Shown in pieces: positions 34,851-43,874 of a stretch of 64,000 nt of DNA. The stretch's first letter is position 1; each line of letters starts with the position of its first letter. Source of the DNA: Lachnospiraceae bacterium C1.1 (GTDB lineage Bacteria > Bacillota > Clostridia > Lachnospirales > Lachnospiraceae); the NCBI GenBank assembly GCA_030434875.1, contig JAUISW010000001.1:1623501-1687500 (forward strand). Direction: 5' to 3'. Both the position numbers and the translations under genes were made by a program. The notes beneath the pieces are model-generated. The model had not been told where the DNA came from and did no database searches. It worked only from the letters and a program-made list of their open reading frames with translations.

Positions 34851-36242
34851 TCAACCTGAAAATCGCTTCATGTTTTCCCTGAGGGAACCCATGGCAGTAT
34901 AATTCGGCATCGCAAAAACCGGCAAAGAGCCTTTTTTAAGTGCCGACATCAACTCACGGTAACCTGAGACATGTACTATCCTGCTGCAGTCCAGATCCGC
35001 GTATTTCAGACGCAGCATCATATCCTCCGCTCTGTCTCCCATAACATATATACGCGCAAGGTCACTATCACCTGCAAAGCTTTCATAGTCCGCATCCCAG
35101 ATCCATGATATATCATGTCCGTCTGCTGTACGGTCATTTAAACAGATCACAAGCTCGTAGGCTTCATCCAACTGATTCAGATATGATATCACCTGATTGC
35201 AGCCCACAGGATTTTTAACCAAAATGATACGGATACAGCGGTTCTCAATATCAATCCTCTCCATGCGTCCGAAGCTCGGCTGTATTCCGGCAAGGGATTT
35301 TGTGAACTGTTTCAGATAAGGAGCCGCGTTTTTTTCTGTTTTTATCCTATCTGCAAATGCAATATATCCGCATGCCGCTGCGCAGGCATTATAAACATTG
35401 TACAGAGCCGGCAGCATCAGTCTCACTTCTGTTTCCTCATCTTCTGTCCTGATAGAAAAACTGATGCTTTCACGATCAGCAGCAATGATACGTTCTACAA
35501 GAACCTGCGGGCTTTTACGCCGATATCCGCATTGAGGGCAGTAAAATCCTCCTAAATGTGCGTAGGTATGATAATCATACCGGTAAGCCCTCCCGCAGCG
35601 GATACAGTATCTTGCATCTGAAATCTCCGGCTGCACAGAACTCCCCGCATCAGAGCCAAGCCCATAATAGATCACAGGATTTTGAACCGAGAGCGCGAGA
35701 TATGAAGTCAGGGAACAGTCTGCATTCAGACAAAGAGTTGCTTCGGTGGCCTTCCCGATCCCTCTTTGTATGGCAGAAAGAGTATTCATCACTTCCCCAT
35801 ACCGGTCAAGCTGATCACGAAAGAGGTTGGTGACCAGGATGACATCAGGATGTATCATGGATGCAACCTGCTCCAGTGCTCCCTCATCGCACTCTATGAC
35901 CGCATACCCGTACCGGGTCTTTCCATCCGGCAGCGCTGCGCAGCAAAACTCTGTTGTGATCCCGTAGATAAGATTGGCACCGGAATGATTATATATATGC
36001 CTGATCCCAAGCTCTGATAATGCGTGAGAGATCATATGTGAGGTTGTCGTCTTGCCATTGGTTCCAGTGACTAAAATAGTCTTGACCCCCTCAGATACGA
36101 CCTCAAGAATATCCTTGTCAAACAGCATCGCCACTCTGCCGGGCAATGTTGTTCCGCCTCTGTGCAGAGCCCTCATCAGGAATCTGACCAGTCTGCACGC
36201 TCCGACAGCAAGTATTGTTTTCAGAAATGAATGCCGGCTCAT
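34851..36242 (-). CDS. murT: MurT, lipid II isoglutaminyl synthase ligase subunit
   Basis: 463 residues, Mur-ligase-like. ATP loop ILVTGTNGKTTTSHMI (~57-72), central motif NLFRDQLDRYGE, a four-Cys zinc ribbon characteristic of MurT (YCIRCGRAY ... YCPQCGYRR, ~207-235), then LPALYNVYNACAA and the DUF1727 C-terminal domain ending FAMPNYTAMGSLRE. It activates the D-Glu carboxylate of lipid II with ATP, and GatD supplies the ammonia. First gene of the pair; consensus promoter at 36364-36392, giving a ~110-nt leader. Weak GGTGGTGAT before the ATG. Confidence 0.93.
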   Translation of the reverse strand: MSRHSFLKTILAVGACRLVRFLMRALHRGGTTLPGRVAMLFDKDILEVVSEGVKTILVTGTNGKTTTSHMISHALSELGIRHIYNHSGANLIYGITTEFCCAALPDGKTRYGYAVIECDEGALEQVASMIHPDVILVTNLFRDQLDRYGEVMNTLSAIQRGIGKATEATLCLNADCSLTSYLALSVQNPVIYYGLGSDAGSSVQPEISDARYCIRCGRAYRYDYHTYAHLGGFYCPQCGYRRKSPQVLVERIIAADRESISFSIRTEDEETEVRLMLPALYNVYNACAAACGYIAFADRIKTEKNAAPYLKQFTKSLAGIQPSFGRMERIDIENRCIRIILVKNPVGCNQVISYLNQLDEAYELVICLNDRTADGHDISWIWDADYESFAGDSDLARIYVMGDRAEDMMLRLKYADLDCSRIVHVSGYRELMSALKKGSLPVFAMPNYTAMGSLRENMKRFSG

Positions 36243-36363
36243 ATGTCATCACCACCAACCCGAAAAAGGAACTCACCTGTCCCTCCTCTGCACTGGCACA
36301 ACAGTCCACTATACTGCTGCATCGACCTCTAAAGGCACATGCCGCCTGTTTGTTTCTGAGTCT

Positions 36364-36392
36364 ATTATATTAATCCTGCTTTACATTGTCAA
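36364..36392 (-). promoter_or_regulatory. murT promoter
   Basis: TTGACA (minus strand, 36392-36387), 17-bp spacer and TATAAT (36369-36364): a consensus vegetative promoter. Confidence 0.8.
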
Positions 36393-36602
36393 AATTTTGT
36401 CAAGTAAGACAATCAGTGCTATTCTCGCCAATTTCGTTGTCATTTGTTTGTTCTTCTTTCTCTGTCTCTGAACGTCAAAACGAAAAAAATTTGACGTTTG
36501 ATATATATATATCGGATAATTTTGGCAGATATACATGAAAAATGGAAATGTTCTTAAAAAAGGCAATGCTTTAGTTAATGCAGGAATGGAAAAATTCCGA
36601 TT

Positions 36603-36620
36603 AAAAAACCCTCACCGGAC
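36603..36620 (-). terminator. Chemoreceptor terminator, split by IS3 copy 2
   Basis: The T run and one arm are here; the other arm, AAACCCTCAC on the minus strand, is at 38178-38169 beyond the element. Rejoined they read AAACCCTCAC-TGTCCG-GTGAGGGTTTTTT, an ordinary terminator 10 bp after the chemoreceptor stop. Confidence 0.8.
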
Positions 36621-36675
36621 TGAACCGACCCCCAAAAGTTAGACCTAAACATCTAACTTTTGGAGGTCGTTTTTT

Positions 36676-37260
36676 ATGGGAAGACAAAAATATAGTTTTG
36701 AATTCAAAAAACAAGTTGTTAGTGATTATCTTAACGGCGAAGGAGGATATAGATATCTTGAAAGCAAATACAATGTATCTGATAAAAAATTAATTCGTCA
36801 GTGGGTTTCAAATTATAAAGCTTTTGGAGATAGTGGTCTATTACGTTCAAGGAAAAAAGAAGTGTATTCTTTTAAAAAGAAATTAAATGTTGTAGAGTTG
36901 TATTTATCAAGTGAGCTCTCGTATCAGGAATTGGCAATTCAAGAAGGAATAAATAATCCTTCCGTTATTGCTGCATGGGTCAATCGATTCCGAATTGCTG
37001 GGCCTGATGCATTGAGACCACATAAGAAAGGTCACAAAAAATCATTGGATAAAATAACAAAAAAACCTAATTCAGATGAGTATGAGGATCACAGTATTGA
37101 TACTAGTGCTGAACATGTAAAAGAACTTGAGGATGAACTCCTTAAGTTAAGGATAGAGAATGCCTTTTTAAAAGAACTGAGGAGGCTGCGTTTAGAGGAC
37201 GAAGCAAAAATGAGAGAACGGCTCGAATCATCAACAGTCTCCGAAGACAGTTCAAACTAA
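36676..37260 (+). CDS. IS3-family transposase OrfA
   Basis: 194 residues, as at 11609-12193: two helix-turn-helix segments and a C-terminal coiled coil. An A5 run at 37205-37209 in GCAAAAATG allows a -1 slip into the orfB frame (AAA AAT GAG), the probable programmed frameshift making the OrfAB transposase. One visible residue difference from copy 1 (Leu for Arg near the C-terminus) comes from a CG/GC inversion of two bases. Confidence 0.92.
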   Translation: MGRQKYSFEFKKQVVSDYLNGEGGYRYLESKYNVSDKKLIRQWVSNYKAFGDSGLLRSRKKEVYSFKKKLNVVELYLSSELSYQELAIQEGINNPSVIAAWVNRFRIAGPDALRPHKKGHKKSLDKITKKPNSDEYEDHSIDTSAEHVKELEDELLKLRIENAFLKELRRLRLEDEAKMRERLESSTVSEDSSN

Positions 37261-37283
37261 AAGACCTTCTCTCATATACGGGT

Positions 37284-38102
37284 ATGCCTAAAGCAACTTT
37301 TATGTACTGGCAAAAAAGATTAAATCGAGAAAACCCGGATAAAGTACTAGAAGAAACGATTCTTTCTATACGTGAGAACAACAAGGACTATGGCTATCGT
37401 AGAGTGGTAGGTGAATTACGTAACCAAGGATATACAGTCAACAAGAAAAAAGTTCAGCGAATTATGCAGAAGCTAGGACTCCAGGTGACATCCTTTACTC
37501 GTAAGAGCAGAAAATATAGTTCTTATAAAGGGAAAGTCGGAACTATTGCTCCTAACAGGATTAAGAGAAGGTTTAATACACATATACCACACCAGAAGAT
37601 AACAACTGACACAACGGAGCTAAAGTACTACGAAGTAGATGCAAAAGGACACATGACCATGCACAAACTTTATTTGGATCCTTTTATGGATATGTGCAAT
37701 GGAGAAATATTAAGCTTTGGAATAGATAAGCATCCATCCGCGAAGAATGTAATGAATGCACTTGAACAAGCAATAGAAATTACATCAGACTGTCCTTATC
37801 GTAGAACCTTCCATTCAGATCAGGGATGGGCTTATCAGATGAAGGCATATTCACATAGGTTGAAACAAGAGCGCATCTTTCAAAGCATGTCTAGAAAAGG
37901 TAACTGCCTAGACAATTCAGTAATGGAAAACTTCTTTGGTCTGCTTAAACAAGAAATCTATTACGGTGTAGTTTATTATAGTTACGAAGAATTGAAATCC
38001 GAAATAGAAAGATATATAAAGTATTACAACGAGCAAAGAATAAAAGAGAAACTAGGATGGATGAGTCCTGTTCAATACAGGCTTAAACTCTTGGCTGCAT
38101 AA
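37284..38102 (+). CDS. IS3-family transposase OrfB
   Basis: 272 residues with the DDE residues in TDTTELKYYE, FHSDQGWAYQ and DNSVMENFFGLLKQE. Differs from the copy at 10767-11585 at ILSIREN (ILAIREN) and VMNALEQ (VMDALEQ). The stop lies 62 bp inside the right end of the element. Both copies appear intact, so the family may still be active in this genome. Confidence 0.93.
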   Translation: MPKATFMYWQKRLNRENPDKVLEETILSIRENNKDYGYRRVVGELRNQGYTVNKKKVQRIMQKLGLQVTSFTRKSRKYSSYKGKVGTIAPNRIKRRFNTHIPHQKITTDTTELKYYEVDAKGHMTMHKLYLDPFMDMCNGEILSFGIDKHPSAKNVMNALEQAIEITSDCPYRRTFHSDQGWAYQMKAYSHRLKQERIFQSMSRKGNCLDNSVMENFFGLLKQEIYYGVVYYSYEELKSEIERYIKYYNEQRIKEKLGWMSPVQYRLKLLAA

Positions 38103-38188
38103 AAACAGCGTAGCAGCCAAAACACTGCTACGCTTAAAAAGTCTAACTTTTTGGGGTCACCTCAGACAGTGAGGGTTTAACAAAAGCT

Positions 38189-40284
38189 TTATTCGTACTT
38201 AAATTTATTAACCTCTATGGAAAGTTCATTAGAAATAGTCATGTTCTCGTCAGCCTCATTTTTAATGGCAGACAGGTTATTTCCGATTTCTGAGGTTGCA
38301 TTGGTGACATTAGTGATACCGATAACAGTTTCCTCAAGGGACTTATTAATCTGGGTAACTGCTGTCTGGATATTCTGCATGCTCGTATTTATCCGGTTGC
38401 TGTCTTCTGCGAAATGTTCCATGGAATCAGCTGTACTGGAAATGTCATCCTGGTAAGAAGCTGTTATTTCTTCAACAGTTTCACGACCGGCAGAGTTAGA
38501 GTTAATGAAAGTCTCAGCAAGTGAATTAGCCTTGGTGGAAAGGTCGTTGACGCTCGTAATAACGCCATTCGAGATTTCCTGAATATCGTTGGCAGTATTT
38601 TTGGAACTGTCGGCAAGCTGGCGGATCTCATCCGCAACAACTGCGAAGCCCTTTCCTGCCTCGCCTGCCCTGGCAGCCTCGATTGAGGCATTGAGGGCAA
38701 GAAGGTTGGTTTTTGCAGCAATATTTAAGATCTCTGCAGTAAGGTCTGCAATTTTTCCACTTCTTTAGCGGTATTCATACTTTCCTGAAGCTGTTCGATA
38801 ACGAGGTTGGCTTCAGCATCTGCACGGTCACGGTCTTTAATTGATACTGCTTTCATGTTTTCAACTCTTTCGAGGATACTGGTAGCAGCCTGAGCCTGAT
38901 CGCTGGCTTTTTTGTTGACATCATTGACCATTTCGGTAATATCACTGACCTGAGCTGCAACCCGGTTCAGGGCAGAAGAAATCTGTTCGGAAGAAGCTGA
39001 CATTTCCTCCATCGTTGCTGAAACATCACTGACCTGATCATTCGTATTATTAATACTGCTTCCAACATTTGCTGAAATCGAGCTGAGCCGGGAAGAGTTA
39101 CCTCCGAGCAGTTTCATTACATCCTGAAGCACAGCAATAAATTTATTGATAGAGTATCCGATTTCAGCAGACTCATCCCTTCCGTGGATCTTAACCCTTG
39201 CGGTCAGGTCTCCATGTCCCTTATTGATACTGTCAATGATCTGATTCACAGTCTGTGTCATGTTTTTCAATGGTCTTATAATACTGGAAGTCACCAGGAT
39301 AACAATGAGTATACTGATGATAAGGGCGATGAACAGAATTATTAAGGATGTGTTCGTAAGCTGTTTTCTGAGGGAGTCAAAGTCGCTGTCCATCTGTGAA
39401 ACCTGCATGACAAAATTGTCGGTCACATCATAACCAATATATCCGAGTTTTCCGCTGTAAGGGTCAATAAAGCTGTCATAACCTCTTTTGGTTGACGTTA
39501 TTTTCTTCCACGCATCGGGATTAACCTGCATCATGTCCAGAGTAAGTATAGCCTGTGTGTCAGGGGATGCAAGGGCAAGACCTTCATGCGTAAAAAGCTT
39601 AACGTCATAGTAATCGTCCTTGACGACGTTTTCAGTCATGGAGATCAGATTGATAGAATTGTTTACGGATCCTATATATTCTCCGCTATCAGGGTCAGTG
39701 ACTGCATAGGCAATGACATATACAGGATCTCCGGTTACGGGAGAGACATTTACGCCAAAAAAATTTCCCGACTTCATGCACTCGATATAGAAATTCTCCT
39801 CAGCAACATCATGAAGAGTGGTATTTCCGAGGCAGTCAGCGTAACCTGCACTTCCTGCTGTGATGAAGAGATTTTCATACATATTTCCGCTGTCTTCCTG
39901 GAGCTGTGCCAGATAAGCCGCAAGAGTATCGCTGTTATAGATTTCCGAACCATATTCGGAAACCTTATCGGTGGAAACAGAATCAGACCTTAACGCAGCT
40001 ATAACTGCGGAATTGGTGGCGATACCATGTGTCAGCTGTTTCTGGGCATCTATATAAGTTTCCAGAGTGATGCCTTTGGCAATGGCCAGATTTACAAGGT
40101 TGTTCTTACCATTGTTTACAAGCGACTGGGAAGCTTCTTTTGTGGTAAGGACCGATGTTGTAATCATAGATGCCAGTAAAATGATCACGGTCACAAGCAT
40201 GATCTTTAATCCGATAGACAACTTTAAGCCTTGTGCCTGTTTAACATGTGATTTGACAGAGTTATTATTGTGAATGTCAGACAT
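38189..40284 (-). pseudogene. Methyl-accepting chemotaxis protein with one frameshift
   Basis: The first 519 codons give a membrane segment (~26-47), an extracellular dCACHE-type sensor (YVIAYAVTDPDSGEYIGS, YIGYDVTDNFVMQVSQ), a second membrane segment (~312-335), HAMP, and the start of the signalling coiled coil. At the five-A run (38752-38756) a single missing base shifts the frame; with six A's the text continues [20 protein letters not shown] and then the invariant hairpin tip [20 protein letters not shown] to the stop at 38189, a normal ~697-residue receptor. So it is either a decayed gene, a phase-variable one, or a sequencing error. GGGGG lies before the ATG. A 29-bp palindromic insert lies 39 bp upstream. 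Confidence 0.85.
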
Positions 40285-40303
40285 ATACGCATACCCCCAT
40301 TAG

Positions 40304-40491
40304 GATCTGTTCATAAATAAATCGTAACTGTTCAGGTACCCTGAACAGTTACAATAAATCTTCACATTTGACTTGCACAGATACTCATCTGCTTCATCAG
40401 AAAGCCTTGCCGTAGCTTGCTACGGCTACGTTTTCTTATTTGCATATGAGCATTTGTCCTACGTCGAAATGTAAAGCTATTTATGAACAGC
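40304..40491. repeat. ~190-bp foldback element upstream of the chemoreceptor
   Basis: TCTGTTCATAAATA at one end and TATTTATGAACAG at the other are complementary, and CTTCACATTTGAC and GTCGAAATGTAAAG continue the stem with mismatches. The centre is GCCGTAGC-TT-GCTACGGC. The 29-bp mini-insert interrupts one arm only. Confidence 0.55.
40324..40352. mobile_element. 29-bp palindromic mini-insert, site 3
   Basis: GTAACTGTTCAGG and CCTGAACAGTTAC surround TAC. Flanked by the exact 8-bp direct repeat AATAAATC (40316-40323 and 40353-40360). The arms are the same as at sites 1 and 2; the target sequence differs. Confidence 0.8.
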
Positions 40492-40621
40492 TCATTAGCA
40501 GTTACAAAAATCCGTGGTGATTACGGAAAAGAATTGTTATAGTTATTATCGGTTACTTATCGTAGAAAAGTAGCTTAATGATGTGTGTTTTTAAAAAAAA
40601 GCAGGTAACTTTTCAGGTACT

Positions 40622-40685
40622 AATGCCATTAAGTTAAGCGTTGAAATAAATTTTTGAACGCATTTAAAAACGCTTTATGCGGCAA
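40622..40685. repeat. Dispersed inverted repeat, copy C (one arm shortened)
   Basis: GTTAAGCGTTGAAAT and CGCTTTATGCGGCAA match copy A (10582-10660). The distal arm stops where the intron relic begins. Confidence 0.6.
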
Positions 40686-40697
40686 TTCACAGGTCGA

Positions 40698-40780
40698 GTA
40701 GACAGGGGGATTGCTCCCTCTGCCCCTCACAGAAATTCCGGACGTGCGGCTTTCTCGCATCCGGCTCTTTACGAGACTAA
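40698..40780 (-). ncRNA. Group II intron relic, domains V-VI, copy 2
   Basis: On the minus strand domain V (40767-40738, GAGCCGGATGCG...CGCACGTCCGG) is followed by a domain VI-like hairpin GGGGCAGAGGG-AGCAAT-CCCCCTGTC and the end TACTCGAC, as in bacterial class C introns. The 5' part and reverse transcriptase are missing. Confidence 0.68.
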
Positions 40781-40806
40781 TTATTCGTGTTACTGCGTAT
40801 AGATAC

Positions 40807-41550
40807 TTACGTATTTTCTAGGATTACCATGAGTACCCGCCTGTCATTTATTTTGATTGCCTTTTTCATGACTACAAGCCATATGACAATCAAAATAATG
40901 AACATCACAATACCATATCTGATGAGTACATTGATATAGGAGGAATCCAAAAAATTATATTTACTTCTGTTTGATAAAAGTCCTCCGCCACCGCCAACCA
41001 TTTCAAAGTTGGTACCAAAGAGTTTGATACCATATTCTTTAAGGGCATTTGCTCCAAGTGATACTCTTATATCAAGGAGCTTATCCGACTTAATTCCTAT
41101 GCTTGTGCCCTTTTTATACTGATTCATTAAAAAGAGCATAATTCCCGCCATCATTGCCGGTAAAGCTGTCGATAATATAAGTATGAAGCTATTGGATATC
41201 TTCTTATATGACATCCAAAGTCCCATTATCAAAAACAAAACCAACGATGCACAGTCTGTGGTAAATACCATGCCCAACGAGCCGCGTAGTTTTAATCTTA
41301 TACCACCCGAATAGTAAACAAGGTTCTCTATAGCTCTCACGGAAGCTAAGAAGAAAGTAACGAGCAATACAAATGCAATCACCTTTGTCCAGAGCTTCAG
41401 TATCCGTTTATAATCTATTCCTATACAGCCTGCTGTCATAAGACCGATCAGTACCAAGTGACCATATAATAACTTTTCTGACATATTTTTTCTTCTCATA
41501 ATTCGACTCGCGAATGTGTATATTTTGATATTTTTAGAAATTCTTTTCAA
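40807..41550 (-). pseudogene. Polysaccharide polymerase (Wzy/O-antigen ligase-like) fragment
   Basis: About 247 codons of a multi-pass membrane protein with GSLGMVFTTDCASLVLFLIMGLW, a loop with LLDIRVSLGANALKEYGIKLFGTNFEMVGGGGG and DSSYINVLIRYGIVMFIILIVIW. The G-rich loop and DSSY motif are typical of O-antigen/exopolysaccharide polymerases. The frame opens at a TTG with no ribosome binding site, and the protein lacks the usual leading membrane segments and the last one or two; it ends abruptly at LENT near the intron relic. I take it as a remnant. GC content and lack of neighbours from a capsule locus suggest transfer with the accessory region. Confidence 0.6.
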
Positions 41551-41677
41551 ATTGACTTAATCTATTTGCATCAAAATATACACAGATTTATTGTAATGCA
41601 GGTGAAAATCCATGTCGATATAAAGATAGGAATTATCTCAAGATATTTGATTTATTCTTTAATTATGGAGGAATACT

Positions 41678-42547
41678 ATGCGCAAAAAATTAGCAAATTC
41701 AATGTTAGTATCTTTTTTAATGATGCTATTAATGACTGTTAGCAGCCCTGCTCAAATAGTTTTGGCTGACGAGTTTTCTGAGACCCAATATTCGGTACAA
41801 AAAAATGACAATCTTTATAAGATTGCCCAGGCACAGCTTAACTCCGGAGAAAGATGGACGGAAATCTTTGAATTAAACAAGGATACAATTAAAGATCCTT
41901 CTCTTATCTATACCGGACAGCTGCTAAAACTTCCCTCATCCGTACAGGATCAGACCACTTTAAATGAGAAGCAAGAGGCTGACAGATGTGCGCAGCAACT
42001 CTATGATGCAGCAGCAAAAGAAGAACCTTACATTACAGCAGTTCTTAGATCGCTGGAGTCTGAAAATGCGCACCTTGAGGGATTAGAATTCCGACTAAAA
42101 TCTGCTGAAAGTACCAGTCGCAAGATACTTTCGGATGCACATGATATGGAAATTTCAGTATCGGAAGCTGCCAAGAATATAAATGACTCTCTAAGATATA
42201 CATATGTGATCGAGGAGTCAAACTATGTTGATACGACCAAACTAATCACAGACGCTCTTATTGCCGCTAGTTTTACTGTTACAAAATTCAAGAATTTCTG
42301 GGCTAATAAAGATGTTGCCTATCAGGGTATAAATGCTTTATTTAAGAGCAAAGAAGGGGTAATCTTTGAATTACAATTTCATACCCCTGTTTCATACTAT
42401 ACAAAGGGAGAAAAAACTCACGGTTATTATGAGATAATAAGAAGTGAAACCGCAACGGAAGAAGAAAAAGCTGATGCAACCAAAAAGCATGACGAGGCAT
42501 TTGCACAGATACCTGTACCTGCCGGAGTTGAAACTCTTTCATATTAA
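41678..42547 (+). CDS. Secreted LysM protein with RelA/SpoT-like toxin-type C-terminal domain
   Basis: 289 residues. TGGAGGAA lies before the ATG. Signal peptide 1-30 (cleavage after VLA). One LysM domain at ~38-86 (YSVQKNDNLYKIAQ, LIYTGQLLKLPS) binds peptidoglycan. After a short linker, residues ~105-289 have GLEFRLKSAESTSRKI (136-150), NDSLRYTYVIEE (169-180), AYQGINALF (214-222), FELQFHTPVSYY (230-241) and KTHGYYEIIR (246-255). The order of basic motif, LRYT, G-N and ELQFHT resembles the RelA/SpoT nucleotidyl-synthetase pattern and domains seen at the C-termini of polymorphic toxins and phage head proteins. Enzyme activity is not established. A small gene follows after 17 bp, the usual place for an immunity protein. 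Confidence 0.72.
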   Translation: MRKKLANSMLVSFLMMLLMTVSSPAQIVLADEFSETQYSVQKNDNLYKIAQAQLNSGERWTEIFELNKDTIKDPSLIYTGQLLKLPSSVQDQTTLNEKQEADRCAQQLYDAAAKEEPYITAVLRSLESENAHLEGLEFRLKSAESTSRKILSDAHDMEISVSEAAKNINDSLRYTYVIEESNYVDTTKLITDALIAASFTVTKFKNFWANKDVAYQGINALFKSKEGVIFELQFHTPVSYYTKGEKTHGYYEIIRSETATEEEKADATKKHDEAFAQIPVPAGVETLSY

Positions 42548-42564
42548 AAGTAGGATGTAAAATA

Positions 42565-42759
42565 ATGGATAAAAAAACACGTTATTACAAGTTTATAGCC
42601 GGCAGTGTCCTTGTCAGACGTACAGGGGACCGGATAGAAAAGAAAGGTAGAAATGGAGTATGGGAAACTGCTCCAAACCTCGCCTGGCGTTTTGCCCGCG
42701 ACGACGATTCACTTATCGAAATAAGTGAAGAAGAGGCATTAGGTCAGAATTTAAAATAG
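42565..42759 (+). CDS. Small protein downstream of the LysM protein, candidate immunity or partner
   Basis: 64 residues, AGGATG seven bases before the ATG, 17 bp after the LysM gene. Starts MDKKTRYYKFIAGSVLVRR and ends DSLIEISEEEALGQNLK. No signal peptide or membrane segment. I do not recognise a family; YYKF...VRR.GDRIE and WRFARDDDSLIEI suggest a small beta-rich fold seen in short Firmicutes proteins. If the LysM protein is a toxin, this would act as immunity, but the cytosolic location must then be squared with a wall-directed toxin. No terminator is seen between the two genes. Confidence 0.55.
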   Translation: MDKKTRYYKFIAGSVLVRRTGDRIEKKGRNGVWETAPNLAWRFARDDDSLIEISEEEALGQNLK

Positions 42760-42811
42760 CTTTAGAGCGATAAACGAGGCATTTTGGGCATGGGATGAAG
42801 TATTTTCGTAT

Positions 42812-43021
42812 GTAACCATAACATCTGCCATTTTTGACAGAATACTGCATCACTGCCAGGTAATAAGCATCAAAGGCGAAAGCTACCTCTTGAAAGAGCG
42901 AAAAGAGTTAATGAAAGAAATACAGAAAAGAATAAACACACTGTTTAGCCAGACTGAAAACCGGCACCAGTGGTGTTGGCAATATGGCACTTGGCGCAGC
43001 AAATTCAAAGAGCGATACTAA
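42812..43021 (+). pseudogene. IS21-type IstB C-terminal remnant
   Basis: Reads TSAIFDRILHHCQVISIKGE then SYLLKERKELMKE to a stop at 43021, matching the C-terminus of IstB/IS21 ATP-binding proteins (usually TAxxDRLLHHxxxxxIxGxSYR). No start; the rest of the gene and istA are absent. Confidence 0.65.
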
Positions 43022-43179
43022 TAATAATCCCAATAATCCTATCATAAAAGCCGAACTGTAGTTATGTCTGAAGACATGCTTGTGTTAATGAAGGCTCAAT
43101 CATATTTCTCGCTGCACCTGTTGGTATTTTTCTATGATACTTAGCAATATAGCTCAAGCTATCTACCTTAAGTTTTGCA

Positions 43180-43569
43180 TTAAACGCATAAGATGCTATT
43201 ATCCACTTTCTTACGTATTCCATACTTTTCCACTCTTCCCTTTGCCTTATTAATACCTGTGCTTTTATAAACTCTTGCTCTCTCCGGCGTAATGTGGAGC
43301 AACTTAGCTATTTCATCATATTCAAGTTCGTGCACTATACGAAGTATAAGTACCTGAATTTCCCGATCTGTAAGCCCTGAAAGAAGTTCTTTTGCTTTAT
43401 TGTTTGTGATCCTGATTTTGAGGTCTGCCTCAATTTCAAAGCCTTCATTCGAATCATCTTCAAGGAATGCATCATCTTCTGCCAGTTTTCCAAGTAAACT
43501 TTCATGCATGAAGGCATCAAATTGCTTCTCTATATGTTCACGTTCCTTCCTACTTGTATACTGTTTCAA
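43180..43569 (-). CDS. Sigma-70 region 4-like DNA-binding protein
   Basis: 129 residues starting at a TTG (43569) with AGGAGG six bases ahead. The second half is a region 4 helix-turn-helix: LLSGLTDREIQVLILRIVHE then LEYDEIAKLLHITPERARVYKSTGINKAKGRV. The acidic N-terminal half has no region 2, so it is not a full sigma factor. Similar small proteins occur in integrative elements of Firmicutes, where they regulate transfer or excision genes. The location between IS21 and type III TA remnants supports a mobile-element origin. Confidence 0.72.
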   Translation of the reverse strand: MKQYTSRKEREHIEKQFDAFMHESLLGKLAEDDAFLEDDSNEGFEIEADLKIRITNNKAKELLSGLTDREIQVLILRIVHELEYDEIAKLLHITPERARVYKSTGINKAKGRVEKYGIRKKVDNSILCV

Positions 43570-43837
43570 AAGTATCCTCCTGTTCTGTGAGGAACTTCCT
43601 AAACATCCCTACATTTATTACCTGTACTTTTGAACCTTAAAATGTTACGGTTTAACCTCTCAAAAATAAAAAAATCTATGCAAAAACAAAAAGTGGTTAT
43701 ATTTCATCAATAAAAATGTTTTATATTAACATTCTAATTCAAAAATTATTCAACTATCACAGACTGACCGCTTGCATGAAATGCAAATATTTCTTTATAT
43801 TGCGATTTTTAATCTGTCAGCTATTTTTTATAACTCC
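43570..43837. other. AT-rich region between sigma-like gene and type III TA locus
   Basis: No gene. A short inverted repeat TTGCAT/ATGCAA lies near 43772-43787. Otherwise nothing. Confidence 0.5.
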
Positions 43838-43865
43838 TTGTTTTTTTAGATAAATAATCTATAAT
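43838..43865 (+). promoter_or_regulatory. Promoter of the type III antitoxin RNA
   Basis: TTGTTT (43838-43843), 16-bp spacer, TATAAT (43860-43865). Start is expected around 43872, at the first RNA repeat. Confidence 0.75.
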
Positions 43866-43874
43866 ATTTGCACA

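Larger units (their letters stand above)
36243..36675. other. murT upstream region up to IS3 copy 2
   Basis: Contains the murT promoter, a hairpin AACGTCAAA/TTTGACGTT (36471-36498) and one arm of the chemoreceptor terminator (36603-36620). A plus-strand reading frame of 28 codons at 36534 runs into the insertion sequence; nothing supports it as a gene. Confidence 0.55.
36621..38164 (+). mobile_element. IS3-family (IS150-like) insertion sequence, copy 2
   Basis: 1544 bp, same length as copy 1 and almost identical, in the opposite orientation. Flanked by the 3-bp direct repeat GAC (36618-36620 and 38165-38167). TGAACCGACCCCC at the left end, GGGGTCACCTCA at the right. Confidence 0.93.
40285..40806. 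other. Chemoreceptor upstream region: nested repeats and intron relic
   Basis: No gene. Contains a ~190-bp foldback (40304-40491), a nested 29-bp insert (40324-40352), repeat C (40622-40685) and a group II intron 3' relic (40698-40780). Confidence 0.65.

Noticed and set aside
38464..38721. Separate 85-codon gene inside the chemoreceptor
   Set aside because: It is another frame of the signalling domain, which reads correctly after the one-base shift.
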